Assembly: GCF_030657335.1 (NCBI RefSeq)
Contig: NZ_CP131039.1
Location: forward strand, 124,001-188,000
Reading direction: 5' to 3'
Length of the DNA stretch: 64,000 nucleotides
Source of the DNA: Croceibacterium aestuarii
GTDB taxonomy: Bacteria > Pseudomonadota > Alphaproteobacteria > Sphingomonadales > Sphingomonadaceae
A model generated the notes under the pieces. It was not told where the DNA came from, did not search any database, and was given only the letters and a program-made list of their open reading frames with translations. Below, one piece after another: positions 45,638-54,940 of the stretch. The translations under genes were made by a program, and so were the position numbers. Within the stretch, counting starts at the first letter, position 1. The number at the start of each line of letters is the position of its first letter.

Positions 45638-45646
45638 GAACCAGCA

Positions 45647-46393
45647 ATGAGCATTACCGAGCAACACAAGAAACTCGAGCGCAATGTCACCTATCTGGGC
45701 GTCGGCGCGTTCATCGCGGTGGCGATCGGCGGCGCGGTGGAAATCGCCCCGCTGTTCTGGATCGACAACACGATCGAGAAGGTCGAGGGCATGCGGCCCT
45801 ATACGCCGCTGGAGCAGGCCGGGCGCGATATCTACGTGCGCGAAGGCTGCTACGTCTGCCACAGCCAGATGATCCGTCCGTTCCGCGACGAGGTCGAACG
45901 CTATGGCCACTACAGCCTCGCTGCCGAGAGCATGTACGATCACCCGTTCCAGTGGGGCTCCAAGCGCACCGGGCCCGACCTGGCGCGCGTGGGCGGGCGC
46001 TATTCCGACAGCTGGCACGTCGAGCACCTGAAGAACCCGCGCTCGGTGGTGCCGGAAAGCGTGATGCCGACCTACAACTTCCTGTCCCAGACCGACCTCG
46101 ACACGAGCGATGCCGCCGCCAAGCTGACGGCGCTGCGCCGGGTCGGCGTTCCCTACACCGGCGAGGACGTGCTGAACGCCGTGCTCGACATGAAGGCGCA
46201 AGCCGACCCTAACGCGGACTCCGGCGATCTCGAGAAGCGCTATCCCAAAGTGCAGGTGCGCGATTTCGACGGCGATCCGAACCGTCTGACCGAAATGGAT
46301 GCGCTGGTCGCCTACCTTCAGGTCCTCGGCACGATGGTCGACGTGAACAGCGCCGCGGCGCAGGAGGAATTGGCGCAGGAGAAGGGCCGGTGA
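45647..46393 (+). CDS. ccoO: cbb3 oxidase monoheme cytochrome c subunit (CcoO)
   Basis: A 248-residue cytochrome c with an N-terminal anchor (residues 15-37). The single heme site CYVCH is at residues 68-72, and axial Met ligands are in reach ([12 protein letters not shown]). It passes electrons from CcoP to CcoN. Starts 9 bp after ccoN. Confidence 0.96.
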   Translation: MSITEQHKKLERNVTYLGVGAFIAVAIGGAVEIAPLFWIDNTIEKVEGMRPYTPLEQAGRDIYVREGCYVCHSQMIRPFRDEVERYGHYSLAAESMYDHPFQWGSKRTGPDLARVGGRYSDSWHVEHLKNPRSVVPESVMPTYNFLSQTDLDTSDAAAKLTALRRVGVPYTGEDVLNAVLDMKAQADPNADSGDLEKRYPKVQVRDFDGDPNRLTEMDALVAYLQVLGTMVDVNSAAAQEELAQEKGR

Positions 46394-46563
46394 GCGCGCA
46401 TTCGACATACGACTTCCTGCGCCACATGGCCGACAGTTGGGGCCTGCTGGTGATGACGGCCGTGTTTCTCGGCTTTGCCGCCTGGCCTTTCCGCCCCGGC
46501 GCGCGCGACCAGAACCGCGACGCCGCAAACCTGATTTTCAAGGACGACAGCGATGGCGAATAA
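46390..46563 (+). CDS. ccoQ: cbb3 oxidase small subunit (CcoQ)
   Basis: A 57-residue protein, too short for routine ORF lists. GTG 46390 overlaps the ccoO stop by 4 bp. [20 protein letters not shown] is followed by a second part of the single TM helix and [20 protein letters not shown], the usual CcoQ end. It stabilises the oxidase. Its stop overlaps the ccoP start by 11 bp. Confidence 0.88.
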   Translation: MSAHSTYDFLRHMADSWGLLVMTAVFLGFAAWPFRPGARDQNRDAANLIFKDDSDGE

Positions 46564-47458
46564 GCGCATCGACGAACCGACCGGCACCGAAACCGTCGGC
46601 CACGAGTGGGACGGCATCGAGGAACTCGACACGCCGATGCCGCGCTGGTGGTTGTGGACCTTCTACATCACCATCGCCTGGGCCGCGGTCTACGTCGTGC
46701 TCTATCCCGCCTGGCCGCTGATTTCGCACGGAACCCAGGGCGTGCTCGGCTGGACCAGCCGCGGGCAACTGGCCAAGGAAATGTCCGCGGCCGATGCCGC
46801 GCGCCAATCGCTGCGCGAACAGATTGCGGCGATCGACGTCGAAAAGCTCGCCGCAAGCCCGGACCTGATGAGCCAGGCCGTTGCCGGCGGCGCTGCGGCG
46901 TTCAAGGTCAACTGCGTGCAGTGCCACGGTTCGGGTGCGGCCGGCAGCGCGGGCTATCCCAACCTCAACGACGACGATTGGCTGTGGGGCGGAAGCTTGC
47001 CGGCGATCCACCAGACGATCCTGCACGGCATCCGCCAGCCGGGTGACGACCAGACCCGCACGAGCCAGATGCCCGCCTTCGGCGACATCCTCGAGCCGAG
47101 GCAGATTTCCGACGTCGCCGGCTACGTCATGAGCTTGAGCGGCAAGGGGCCCGCGAATGCTGCCGGGGCCCAGATTTTCGCAGACAATTGCGCCGTATGC
47201 CATGGCGCCGACGGCAAGGGGCTGCGCCAGTTCGGCGCGCCCAATCTCGCCGATGCGATCTGGCTTTATGGCGGGACCAAGCAGGACGTGATGCGGCAGG
47301 TTCGCGCGCCGCGCCACGGCGTTATGCCGGCATGGCAGGGACGGCTCGATCCGGTCACCATCAAGATGCTGGCCGCTTACGTGCATTCGCTGGGGGGCGG
47401 GGAAGACTTTACACAGGTCACCGAAACTCCGGTGGAACAGTCCAATGAGCAACCCTGA
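46553..47458 (+). CDS. ccoP: cbb3 oxidase diheme cytochrome c subunit (CcoP)
   Basis: A 301-residue subunit. An N-terminal TM helix (WWLWTFYITIAWAAVYVVLYP, about residues 32-52) is followed by two cytochrome c domains with heme sites CVQCH (121-125) and CAVCH (about 211). It accepts electrons from soluble cytochrome c. Overlaps ccoQ upstream and ccoG downstream (14 bp). Confidence 0.96.
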   Translation: MANKRIDEPTGTETVGHEWDGIEELDTPMPRWWLWTFYITIAWAAVYVVLYPAWPLISHGTQGVLGWTSRGQLAKEMSAADAARQSLREQIAAIDVEKLAASPDLMSQAVAGGAAAFKVNCVQCHGSGAAGSAGYPNLNDDDWLWGGSLPAIHQTILHGIRQPGDDQTRTSQMPAFGDILEPRQISDVAGYVMSLSGKGPANAAGAQIFADNCAVCHGADGKGLRQFGAPNLADAIWLYGGTKQDVMRQVRAPRHGVMPAWQGRLDPVTIKMLAAYVHSLGGGEDFTQVTETPVEQSNEQP

Positions 47459-49001
47459 CGAACCCAAAATCGAAGAGGGCGTAGTCAAGACCACGCAGCC
47501 GGTAAGCAGCGCCGTCGCCGATGCGGTGGCAGGGGCGAGGCGGCACGAGCCGCACGAACCCGCGCGCCAGCATCTCCCCGAAAAGCTCTACGAGCCACGC
47601 AGAGCGGTCCACAACAAGCGCATCGACGGGCCGTTCCGCCGCTTCAAGTGGCTGGTGATGTTCGTCACTCTGGCGATCTATTACGGAACGCCGTGGATTC
47701 GCTGGGACCGCGGCCCCTATGCGCCCGACCAGGCAGTGCTGGTCGATCTCGCTCACCGCCGGTTCTACATGTTCGGCATCGAGATCTGGCCGCAGGAATT
47801 CTATTTCGTCGCCGGTCTGCTGATCATGGCCGGTATCGGCCTGTTCCTGATCACCAGCGCGGTGGGCCGGGCCTGGTGCGGCTATTCGTGCCCGCAGACC
47901 GTATGGACCGACGTGTTCCAGCACGTCGACCGTTTCATCGACGGCGACCGCAATGCGCGGATGCGGCTCGACGCCGCGCCGTGGACCTGGAGCAAGGCCC
48001 TGCGCCGCGCCTTCAAGTGGACGATCTACCTGGCGATCGGCTTCTGGACCGGGGGCGCGTGGATCATGTACTTCGCCGACGCGCCGACCCTGGTCCACGA
48101 TTTCTGGCGCGGAGAGGCGGCGCCGGTGGCCTACATCACCGTCGCGGTGCTCACATTGACGACGGTCACGCTCGGCGGCTTCATGCGCGAGCAGGTGTGC
48201 ATCTACATGTGTCCGTGGCCGCGCATCCAGAGCGCGATGATGGACGAGAAGTCCCTCACGGTGACCTACAAGGACTGGCGCGGCGAGCCGCGCGGCAGCC
48301 TGAAAAAAGCCCGGAAGGATCCCGAGCATTACGGCGATTGCGTCGATTGTCTGCAGTGCGTCGCCGTCTGTCCCACCGGGATCGACATCCGCGAAGGGCC
48401 GCAGATCGGCTGCATCACCTGCGCGCTGTGCATCGACGCATGCGACCGGACCATGGCCGAGGTGGGGCGCCCGCGCGGGCTGATCGACTATGCCACGCTG
48501 GAGGACTGCAAGCGCGAGGCGGCCGGCGAGGCCCCGCGCCCGGTGTGGAAGACGCTGCTGCACCCGCGCACGCTGATCTATCTCGGCATCTGGTCGGCGC
48601 TCGGCCTGGCCATGCTCTTCGCCCTCGGCACGCGCAGCCGAATCGACATCTCGGCCGCCCCCGACCGCAATCCGCCCTTCATGCTCTTGAGCGACGGCAG
48701 CGTGCGCAATTCGTTCACCGTCAAACTGCGCAACATGAGCACCGCACCGCGCCGGATGAAAGTGACGCTCGACGGTCTGCCCGGAGCGGTCATGTGGACG
48801 AGCACGACGAGCCGCGAGGCCGCCGCGCGGAGCATCGAGACGACGGTACCCGCCGACGCGACGGCGCCGCTGCGCCTGTACATCGCCGCCCCCAAAGGGA
48901 CCGGCGAGCAGCCATTCTCGTTCCACCTCGTGACGCTCGACAAGCAGGCTGAGCGGGACACGGCAAAGGTGACGTTCAGCGGACCGGGAGCGGGCGGATG
49001 A
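47445..49001 (+). CDS. ccoG: cbb3 oxidase accessory protein CcoG (FixG/RdxA)
   Basis: A 518-residue membrane ferredoxin. Several TM helices and two [4Fe-4S] clusters: CVDCLQCVAVCPTGI and CITCALCIDACD. The C-terminal Ig-like domain (NPPFMLLSDGSVRNSFTVKLRN) is periplasmic. CcoG has been described as a Cu(II) reductase helping CuB assembly. The membrane motif WCGYSCPQTVWTDVF is conserved. Confidence 0.95.
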   Translation: MSNPDEPKIEEGVVKTTQPVSSAVADAVAGARRHEPHEPARQHLPEKLYEPRRAVHNKRIDGPFRRFKWLVMFVTLAIYYGTPWIRWDRGPYAPDQAVLVDLAHRRFYMFGIEIWPQEFYFVAGLLIMAGIGLFLITSAVGRAWCGYSCPQTVWTDVFQHVDRFIDGDRNARMRLDAAPWTWSKALRRAFKWTIYLAIGFWTGGAWIMYFADAPTLVHDFWRGEAAPVAYITVAVLTLTTVTLGGFMREQVCIYMCPWPRIQSAMMDEKSLTVTYKDWRGEPRGSLKKARKDPEHYGDCVDCLQCVAVCPTGIDIREGPQIGCITCALCIDACDRTMAEVGRPRGLIDYATLEDCKREAAGEAPRPVWKTLLHPRTLIYLGIWSALGLAMLFALGTRSRIDISAAPDRNPPFMLLSDGSVRNSFTVKLRNMSTAPRRMKVTLDGLPGAVMWTSTTSREAAARSIETTVPADATAPLRLYIAAPKGTGEQPFSFHLVTLDKQAERDTAKVTFSGPGAGG

Positions 49002-49444
49002 GGAGCAAGACGTTCACCGGCTGGCATATGACCGGAATTCTCGTCGCCTTCTTTGGCGTGGTGATCATCGTCAACCTCACCATGGCGAGCTACGCCGTTT
49101 CGACCTTCGGCGGCGTGGTGGTGGAAAATTCTTACGTCGCGAGCCAGGAATTCAACGATTGGCTCGACGAAGCGAAGGACGAGCGAGCCCTGGGCTGGTC
49201 GGCCAGCGTCGCCCGCGACGGTGCGGGTCACGTCACCGTCGTCCTCGCCGGCGCACCGGATAGTGTGGCGCTGAGCGCCGAAGCGCGCCACCCGCTCGGC
49301 CGGTTGCCGGATTTGGCGCTGACGTTCTCCGCGCTCGGAGGCGGCCGCTACATTTCCCATGAAGTCCTGCCCGCCGGGCGCTGGACGATCCGCCTCGCGG
49401 CAAGCGACGGCAATCGCAAGTGGCGGTCCGAGGAGCGGCTGTAA
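48998..49444 (+). CDS. ccoH: FixH family protein CcoH
   Basis: A 148-residue protein with one N-terminal helix (GWHMTGILVAFFGVVIIVNLTMA) and a periplasmic FixH domain (SYVASQEFNDWLDEAKDERALGW). It is needed for stable assembly of the cbb3 complex. Overlaps ccoG by 4 bp (ATGA) and shares one base with ccoI (TAATG). Confidence 0.93.
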   Translation: MRSKTFTGWHMTGILVAFFGVVIIVNLTMASYAVSTFGGVVVENSYVASQEFNDWLDEAKDERALGWSASVARDGAGHVTVVLAGAPDSVALSAEARHPLGRLPDLALTFSALGGGRYISHEVLPAGRWTIRLAASDGNRKWRSEERL

Positions 49445-51561
49445 TGGCCACCCGGGCAGTCGTTCCCGCGGACCTCGAGCAGACCCAACTTGCGGTACCG
49501 GGAATGCACTGCGCCGGGTGCATGGGCAAAGTCGAACGCGGATTGCTCGAGCTGCCGGGCATCGTCAGCGCGAGGGTCAATCTCACGGCGCGGACCGTGA
49601 ACGTCGCCCACGACAAGTCGGTCGGCGATCGGGATCTGGTCGCCGCGCTCGAAGCCATCGGGTTCGAATCGAAGCCCCGCCGCGATCTTTCCACGCAGCG
49701 CGTTTCCGCGGCCCGGCCGCTTCTCGCCCCGCTGGCGGTGGCGGCCTTCGCGGCGATGAACGTCATGCTGCTGTCGGTCAGCGTGTGGTCCGGAGCGCAG
49801 GGCGCGACCCGGGACATGTTCCACTGGATCAGTGCCGCGATTGCAATTCCGGCGGTGAGCTATGCGGGGCGGCCGTTCTTCGCCTCGGCCTGGAAGGCGC
49901 TGCGCCGCGGGACCACCAACATGGATGTGCCGATCTCGATCGGCGTCGTGCTGGCGACGGCACTCAGCTTCTACGAGGTGATCGAGGGCGGCGGTCATGC
50001 CTGGTTCGATGGCGCGCTGATGCTGCTCACCTTCCTGCTCGCGGGCCGGGTTCTCGATGCGATGATGCGCGACCGCGCGCGCGCCGGGGTCGATGCGCTA
50101 CTCGGCCAGGCAGCGCGCGGCGCCATGGTCGTGGGTCCGGGCGGAGCGCTCGAGTGGCGTGACGCCGATGCGCTGGCGGCGGGGATGACCATGCGCGTCG
50201 CGGCCGGCGAGCGGCTCGCCGCCGACGGAACGATCGTCAGCGGCGCGAGCCGCTTCGACCAGTCGCTGCTGACCGGCGAGAGCGCACCAGTCCCGGCCTA
50301 TCCGGGGGATCCCGTTCTCGCCGGCACGCTCAATCTCGATGCCCCGGTGGACGTGACGGTCACCAGCGCAGGGGGCGATACCACACTGGCCGAAATCGCG
50401 CGGCTGATGGATGCGAGCACGCAGGACCGGAGCAAATACGTGCGCATCGCCGACCGTGCGGCGCGGCTCTATGCTCCGGCGGTTCATACCCTCGCCGCGG
50501 TCACCGCGCTTGGCTGGCTGCTCGCCGGAGCGGGCCTGTACAAGGCTCTCGTCATCGGCGTCGCCGTGCTCATCATCACCTGCCCCTGCGCGCTCGGCCT
50601 CGCCGTGCCGGTGGCGCAGGTCGTCGCCAGCGGGGCGATGATGCGTATGGGGATCATGGTCAAGGACGGCTCGGCGCTCGAGCGCCTGGCGCAAGCGGAT
50701 CGCGCGCTGTTCGACAAGACGGGGACTCTGACAATGGGCGAGGCACTGCCCGATCCGGCGGCGCTCGATGCGCTGCCGGCGGATGCATCCTCCATCGCTC
50801 TGGCGCTCGCCTCGCACAGCCGCCACCCCCTGTCGCGTGCGCTCGCCAAAGCGCTGGCCGCCCGGGGTTGCCGCGCCGCCGCGCTCGGCAATGTGCGCGA
50901 GGATCCCGGTGCTGGTGTTTTCGCGATCTGGCGAGGAGAAGAAGTTGCGCTGCGCCGTCCCGAGGCCGCCGAAGGAACTGCCGTGGCGCTGGAGATCGCC
51001 GGCCAGCCAACCCGCCTGATAGGCTATGCGGACCGTCTGCGCCCCGACGCGGCGGCAGCGCTCGCGCGGCTTGCGGCGATGGGGATGGAAAGTTCGATCG
51101 TCTCGGGCGACAACGCCGCAGCGGTGCAGGAAGTAGCTCGCGCCACCGGCCTCACCGCTCAGTCCGCCGCCACGCCGGCCGAGAAGCAGCACCTCATCGC
51201 CCGGCTCAAGGCGGGTGGCAGAAACGTCCTGATGGTCGGCGACGGGCTCAACGATGGACCGGCGCTGGCCGCGGCGAACGTCTCCATGGCACCGGGCGCG
51301 GCGAGCGAGGTCGGTCTCCAGGCCGCCGATCTCGTGTTCATGCAGGACACCCTGCTCAGCGTGCCGCGGGCTATCGCCGCGGCGCGGGCGACGATGCGCG
51401 TCGTCAGGCAGAACTTCGCGCTCGCGGCGGCGTACAACGTGGTAGCGGTGCCGCTGGCAATGGCCGGGCTCGTCACCCCGCTGCTCGCGGCGGTGGCCAT
51501 GTCGCTCAGTTCGCTGATCGTGGTGGGCAACTCGCTGCGACTGGTGCGAGCCGCAAAATGA
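49444..51561 (+). CDS. ccoI: Copper-transporting P1B-type ATPase CcoI (FixI)
   Basis: A 705-residue copper exporter that supplies the periplasmic side of oxidase assembly. An N-terminal HMA domain carries GMHCAGC. CPC in TM6 (ITCPCALGLAVP) selects Cu(I). The phosphorylation site is FDKTGTLT and the hinge MVGDGLNDGPAL. ATG 49444 overlaps the ccoH stop by one base; the open frame extends eight residues further. Confidence 0.95.
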   Translation: MATRAVVPADLEQTQLAVPGMHCAGCMGKVERGLLELPGIVSARVNLTARTVNVAHDKSVGDRDLVAALEAIGFESKPRRDLSTQRVSAARPLLAPLAVAAFAAMNVMLLSVSVWSGAQGATRDMFHWISAAIAIPAVSYAGRPFFASAWKALRRGTTNMDVPISIGVVLATALSFYEVIEGGGHAWFDGALMLLTFLLAGRVLDAMMRDRARAGVDALLGQAARGAMVVGPGGALEWRDADALAAGMTMRVAAGERLAADGTIVSGASRFDQSLLTGESAPVPAYPGDPVLAGTLNLDAPVDVTVTSAGGDTTLAEIARLMDASTQDRSKYVRIADRAARLYAPAVHTLAAVTALGWLLAGAGLYKALVIGVAVLIITCPCALGLAVPVAQVVASGAMMRMGIMVKDGSALERLAQADRALFDKTGTLTMGEALPDPAALDALPADASSIALALASHSRHPLSRALAKALAARGCRAAALGNVREDPGAGVFAIWRGEEVALRRPEAAEGTAVALEIAGQPTRLIGYADRLRPDAAAALARLAAMGMESSIVSGDNAAAVQEVARATGLTAQSAATPAEKQHLIARLKAGGRNVLMVGDGLNDGPALAAANVSMAPGAASEVGLQAADLVFMQDTLLSVPRAIAAARATMRVVRQNFALAAAYNVVAVPLAMAGLVTPLLAAVAMSLSSLIVVGNSLRLVRAAK

Positions 51562-51710
51562 CCATCCTCGCGTTCCTCATTCCCGTCGCGCTCGGGCTCG
51601 GGCTGCTCGGGCTCGCGGCCTTCTTCTGGGCCCTCAGGAGCGGCCAGTTCGACGACCCCGACGGCGCCGCGGCGCGCATCCTGCTCGACGACGAGGACGA
51701 CGACGCGTGA
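51558..51710 (+). CDS. ccoS: cbb3 oxidase maturation protein CcoS
   Basis: A 50-residue protein: one TM helix (ILAFLIPVALGLGLLGLAAF) then FWALRSGQFDDPDGAAARILLDDEDDDA, the clear CcoS pattern (W-x-x-x-x-x-GQFDD). Required for heme/Cu insertion in cbb3 oxidase. Overlaps ccoI (4 bp) and the next gene (4 bp). Too short for routine ORF lists. Confidence 0.93.
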   Translation: MTILAFLIPVALGLGLLGLAAFFWALRSGQFDDPDGAAARILLDDEDDDA

Positions 51711-51934
51711 GCGAAGCGCTGACCGTAATGTTCGCGACGCTGGCGATGGTTCCGGCCATGGTCGGGACGATCGAAGCCGGCGGGCACACTTTCAATCTCG
51801 CGCTCTGCAATGGCGGTTCGCTGACAATTCAGATCCCGGCGCAGCAAGCGCCGCCGCCGGGGACCCAGCCGTGCTGCGTCGAGAAGGGATGCCGGAGCGG
51901 CGCAAAACGAAAGCGGTTTGACTCCGCGCAATGA
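51707..51934 (+). CDS. Small exported Cys-rich protein in the cco operon
   Basis: A 75-residue frame starting with GTG 51707, inside the ccoS stop. The N-terminus (ALTVMFATLAMVPAMVGTIEAG) looks like a signal peptide. The mature part has ALCNGGSLTIQIPAQQ and a CC-x(3)-GC motif followed by basic residues (CCVEKGCRSGAKRKR). The gene is overlapped on both sides by cco/hem genes, so it is truly part of the operon. A metal-binding role, e.g. copper, is inference from the cysteines and the neighbours. Confidence 0.65.
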   Translation: MSEALTVMFATLAMVPAMVGTIEAGGHTFNLALCNGGSLTIQIPAQQAPPPGTQPCCVEKGCRSGAKRKRFDSAQ

Positions 51935-53280
51935 AATCGCCCCCCGGCGGTGCGAATTACGCTGGCATGTGGCCCTATCACCCCGACCTGCTGGCGACTC
52001 CCGTCCCGCGCTACACAAGCTTTCCGACCGCCGCCGAGTTCGCGGCCGACGTCGGCCCAGTCGATTTTATCGAAGCCGTCTCGACCGCGACCGGGGACGT
52101 CTCGCTCTACGTCCACATCCCGTTCTGCGAGAAGATTTGCTGGTACTGCGGCTGCAATACCGCCGCGGCGAACAAGGCGCAGCGGCTGACGAGCTATCTC
52201 GAGGCGCTGCACCGCGAGATCGAGTTGATCGCCGCGCACCTGCCGGCCAGCACGCGGATCCGCCGTGTCGCCTTCGGCGGCGGGAGCCCCAATGCCATAT
52301 CGCCAGTGGACATGGTCCGGCTGTTCGAAGCTCTGGTCATCAACTTGCCACTGCACGATCCGCTGGTCTCGATCGAACTCGACCCGCGCACGCTGAGCGA
52401 CGCCTGGGGCGATGTGCTGCGCGGCATCGGCGCGACGCATGCCAGCCTCGGCGTGCAGACCTTCGCTCCGCACCTGCAGGAAGCCGTCGGCCGCGTGCAG
52501 CCGCTGTGCATGATCGACTCTGGCGTGCGCCTGCTTCGCGACGCCGGGATCGCTTCGTTGAACTTCGACCTGATGTACGGCTTGCCGGGACAGTCGATGG
52601 ACGATCTCGCCGCGACGCTGGCGCTGGCCTCGGACTATGGCGCGGACCGTATCGCGCTGTTCGGCTATGCCCACGTGCCGCATATGCTCCCGCGCCAGCG
52701 GCGGATCGACGCGAGCGCGCTTCCCGACCAGCACGCGCGCTTCCGCATGGCGTCAGCCGGATACCAGCAATTGCTCGCGGGAGGCTATCAGGCGGTCGGC
52801 TTCGACCACTTCGCTCTGCCCGGCGATCCGCTGGCGCAGGCGGCGACCCGCGGCACGCTCAAGCGCAACTTCCAGGGTTTTACCGACGACCAGGCGCCGG
52901 TTCTGATCGGCCTGGGCGCCTCGGCAATCAGCAGTTTTCCGACGCTGCTGGCGCAGAACGAGAAGAATTCCGGCCGCTACAGGATGAAGCTCTCGCAGGA
53001 TCAGCTCACCACCGCGCTCGGCAAGCGCCGCAGCGTCGAGGATCGGCGCCGCGGCGCGATCATCGAGGAATTGCTGTGCCGCGGCCGCGCGCGGGTCGAT
53101 CCCGCGACGGCGGCCAGCGTCCACGAGCGGCTTCGTCCCTATCTCGAGCCGGGCCTGTGCCGGTTCGACAACGGTTCTCTTGTCATTGCCGGCCACGCCC
53201 TGCCCTATGCCCGCTCGATCGCCGCAGCGTTCGACCCCTATCGGCAGGATTCCGCCCGCCGGTTCAGCTCGGCGGTCTGA
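51931..53280 (+). CDS. hemN: Oxygen-independent coproporphyrinogen III oxidase
   Basis: A 449-residue radical-SAM enzyme. The [4Fe-4S]/SAM motif is in VHIPFCEKICWYCGCN (CxxxCxxC plus the extra Cys of HemN). GGGSPNA and the HemN C-terminal domain RDRAIIEELLCRG-like segment are present. It makes protoporphyrinogen IX without oxygen, which fits co-expression with the cbb3 oxidase. ATG 51931 overlaps the upstream stop (ATGA); ATG 51967 is an alternative start. Confidence 0.95.
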   Translation: MKSPPGGANYAGMWPYHPDLLATPVPRYTSFPTAAEFAADVGPVDFIEAVSTATGDVSLYVHIPFCEKICWYCGCNTAAANKAQRLTSYLEALHREIELIAAHLPASTRIRRVAFGGGSPNAISPVDMVRLFEALVINLPLHDPLVSIELDPRTLSDAWGDVLRGIGATHASLGVQTFAPHLQEAVGRVQPLCMIDSGVRLLRDAGIASLNFDLMYGLPGQSMDDLAATLALASDYGADRIALFGYAHVPHMLPRQRRIDASALPDQHARFRMASAGYQQLLAGGYQAVGFDHFALPGDPLAQAATRGTLKRNFQGFTDDQAPVLIGLGASAISSFPTLLAQNEKNSGRYRMKLSQDQLTTALGKRRSVEDRRRGAIIEELLCRGRARVDPATAASVHERLRPYLEPGLCRFDNGSLVIAGHALPYARSIAAAFDPYRQDSARRFSSAV

Positions 53281-53314
53281 CGGAACCGGCGCCGCGCCAT
53301 CGCATTGAGGGAGT

Positions 53315-53581
53315 ATGTCGCTCGCCTCGATCGATATCCTCTTCGCCGTTTGCGCGATCGCCAGCCTGCTGGCGGGCGTGTGGCTGCTCCTGCATCTGCC
53401 TTCCGTCGTCGCTCTGTTTGCGCGCAATCGCGCAATCGCCCCTTCCGGCCGGCCGCACGCATCGCGCGCGATGACGTGGTTCATGCTGGCGCTGTTCAAT
53501 CTGGGCTGGATCGCCTGCGTGCTGATCTGGATCTGGATCATCGGCGGCGACGCCAACCAGGCGATCGACGCGCGGCCCTGA
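53315..53581 (+). CDS. Small two-helix membrane protein
   Basis: An 88-residue protein with two TM helices (about 6-30 and 54-76: SIDILFAVCAIASLLAGVWLLL and MTWFMLALFNLGWIACVLIW) and a basic loop between. No cysteine/histidine ligand pattern. It lies 34 bp after hemN on the same strand and may be the last gene of the block. Function unknown. Confidence 0.6.
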   Translation: MSLASIDILFAVCAIASLLAGVWLLLHLPSVVALFARNRAIAPSGRPHASRAMTWFMLALFNLGWIACVLIWIWIIGGDANQAIDARP

Positions 53582-53630
53582 GCCCGGGGGCGGTCCCCGC
53601 CGAAATCTCGACGCTCCTCGGCCGCGAGGA

Positions 53631-54482
53631 TCAGGCGTGCACGACCGCCCTGTTCTCGAGCAGCACCGTGGCCGCTGCGGTGTTGGAAATCGGCACGTGA
53701 TAGTTGCTCGCGAGCTCGTGGACCGACCCGCGCAGTGCTCCGCGAGCGGCAATCCAGTTGAGGATCTCGACCCCTTGGCTGCCGGCCAGTTCGACGATGT
53801 CGAGCGTGTCGTGCTGCAGCAGCGCCTCGGGATCGGGCGCCAGGTTGCGCAGGCAGAACTTGTCGTAATCGGTGTTGATGTGTCCCGCACGGCCGCCTTC
53901 GAGCTGGTGCGACAGGCCGCCGGTGCCGAAGATCACGATCTTCTCGTCCGCGGCCCAGCTTTCGAGCGCGCGGCCGACTGCCTTGCCGAGCTCGAAGCAA
54001 CGCTTCGGGCTGGGCAGCGGGTGCTGGACGGTGTTGATCGCGATAGGTACCAGCTTGACCGGAAAATCGCCCTCGGGCCAGGCGAGTTCGAACGGCACCG
54101 CGACGGCATGGTCGACCGTCATCGTCTGGCAGGTGACCGGATCGAATTCGTCGTTCACGATCGATTCGATGATGTGCCACGAGAGCTCCGGATAGCCGGG
54201 CATCGGCCGGTCGAAGGCGATGCCCCACCCCTCGTCCTCGTGGCGGTACTCGGGCGCCGCGCCAACCGCGAAGGTGGGCATCTTGTCGAGGAAGAAATTG
54301 AGCCCGTGGTCGTTGTAGAACACCACTGCGACATCGGGCTTCTCGCGGCGCAGGAAGGCGTGGACGGGTTCGAAGCCATCGAAAAACGGCTTCCAGTACG
54401 GATCGCTCTGCAGCCCCTTGGCGATGGCGCCACCGATGCCGGGGACGTGGCTGGTGAAGATGCCGCCGACGACTTCGCTCAT
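53631..54482 (-). CDS. ligB: Class III extradiol dioxygenase beta subunit (LigB-type)
   Basis: A 283-residue catalytic subunit of the protocatechuate 4,5-dioxygenase family. Conserved: GGIFTSHVPGIGGA (His), NDHGLNFF (Asp-His, the iron and general base region), and IFGTGGLSHQLEG (His). The extended frame upstream is a shadow of ligA. It pairs with the alpha subunit encoded immediately upstream, overlapping by 4 bp. The substrate could be protocatechuate, gallate or a methylated relative. Confidence 0.88.
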   Translation of the reverse strand: MSEVVGGIFTSHVPGIGGAIAKGLQSDPYWKPFFDGFEPVHAFLRREKPDVAVVFYNDHGLNFFLDKMPTFAVGAAPEYRHEDEGWGIAFDRPMPGYPELSWHIIESIVNDEFDPVTCQTMTVDHAVAVPFELAWPEGDFPVKLVPIAINTVQHPLPSPKRCFELGKAVGRALESWAADEKIVIFGTGGLSHQLEGGRAGHINTDYDKFCLRNLAPDPEALLQHDTLDIVELAGSQGVEILNWIAARGALRGSVHELASNYHVPISNTAAATVLLENRAVVHA

Positions 54483-54889
54483 AGCGCCAACTCCTGCGCA
54501 TTGACGCGCCGCTCGGTCACCGCATGGCCCATCAGCGCGGCCTTGAAATCGTCGAGCGCCATTCCGGTCTGCAGCGCCCCGAGGTCCTGGACGTTGAGGC
54601 CGAAGATACCCGCCAGCTTGGCGAGGTAATAGACGTTGCCGCCCGCTGCGATCATCGCCGGCACGTCGCGCTCGCGCACGGCCCGCTTTTGCGTTTCGGT
54701 GAGATGGAAGCGGTCCATGTAGCCATCCTCGTCGGCGACGAAGGCATCGCGGTTGGCCTGCGTGTTGAAGGAAAAGCACATGGCGTTGAGGGCATAGCCG
54801 GCCTGCGCACTGGCACCGTCGAAAACCGGGGTGCCCGGAATGACCCGCTTTCCAGTGGCGTCCGACTGGGCAAAGGCAAGCATCGTCAT
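54479..54889 (-). CDS. ligA: Class III extradiol dioxygenase alpha subunit (LigA-type)
   Basis: A 136-residue small subunit. LigA features: GYALNAMCFSFNTQANRDAFVADEDGYMDRFHLTE and ALMGHAVTERRV near the end. The alpha subunit closes the active site of LigB. Fnr-like boxes lie 52-100 bp upstream. The two genes form an operon transcribed away from the membrane-protein pair at 55076. Confidence 0.85.
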   Translation of the reverse strand: MTMLAFAQSDATGKRVIPGTPVFDGASAQAGYALNAMCFSFNTQANRDAFVADEDGYMDRFHLTETQKRAVRERDVPAMIAAGGNVYYLAKLAGIFGLNVQDLGALQTGMALDDFKAALMGHAVTERRVNAQELAL

Positions 54890-54940
54890 CTCCCTCGCTA
54901 ATTGATGCTCGCCAAATGCGCCCGGCCGGCCCGGACATCA

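Noticed and set aside
43961-46528. 855-codon minus-strand open frame
   Set aside because: It is antisense to ccoN and ccoO, which are certain; the composition is that of a shadow frame.
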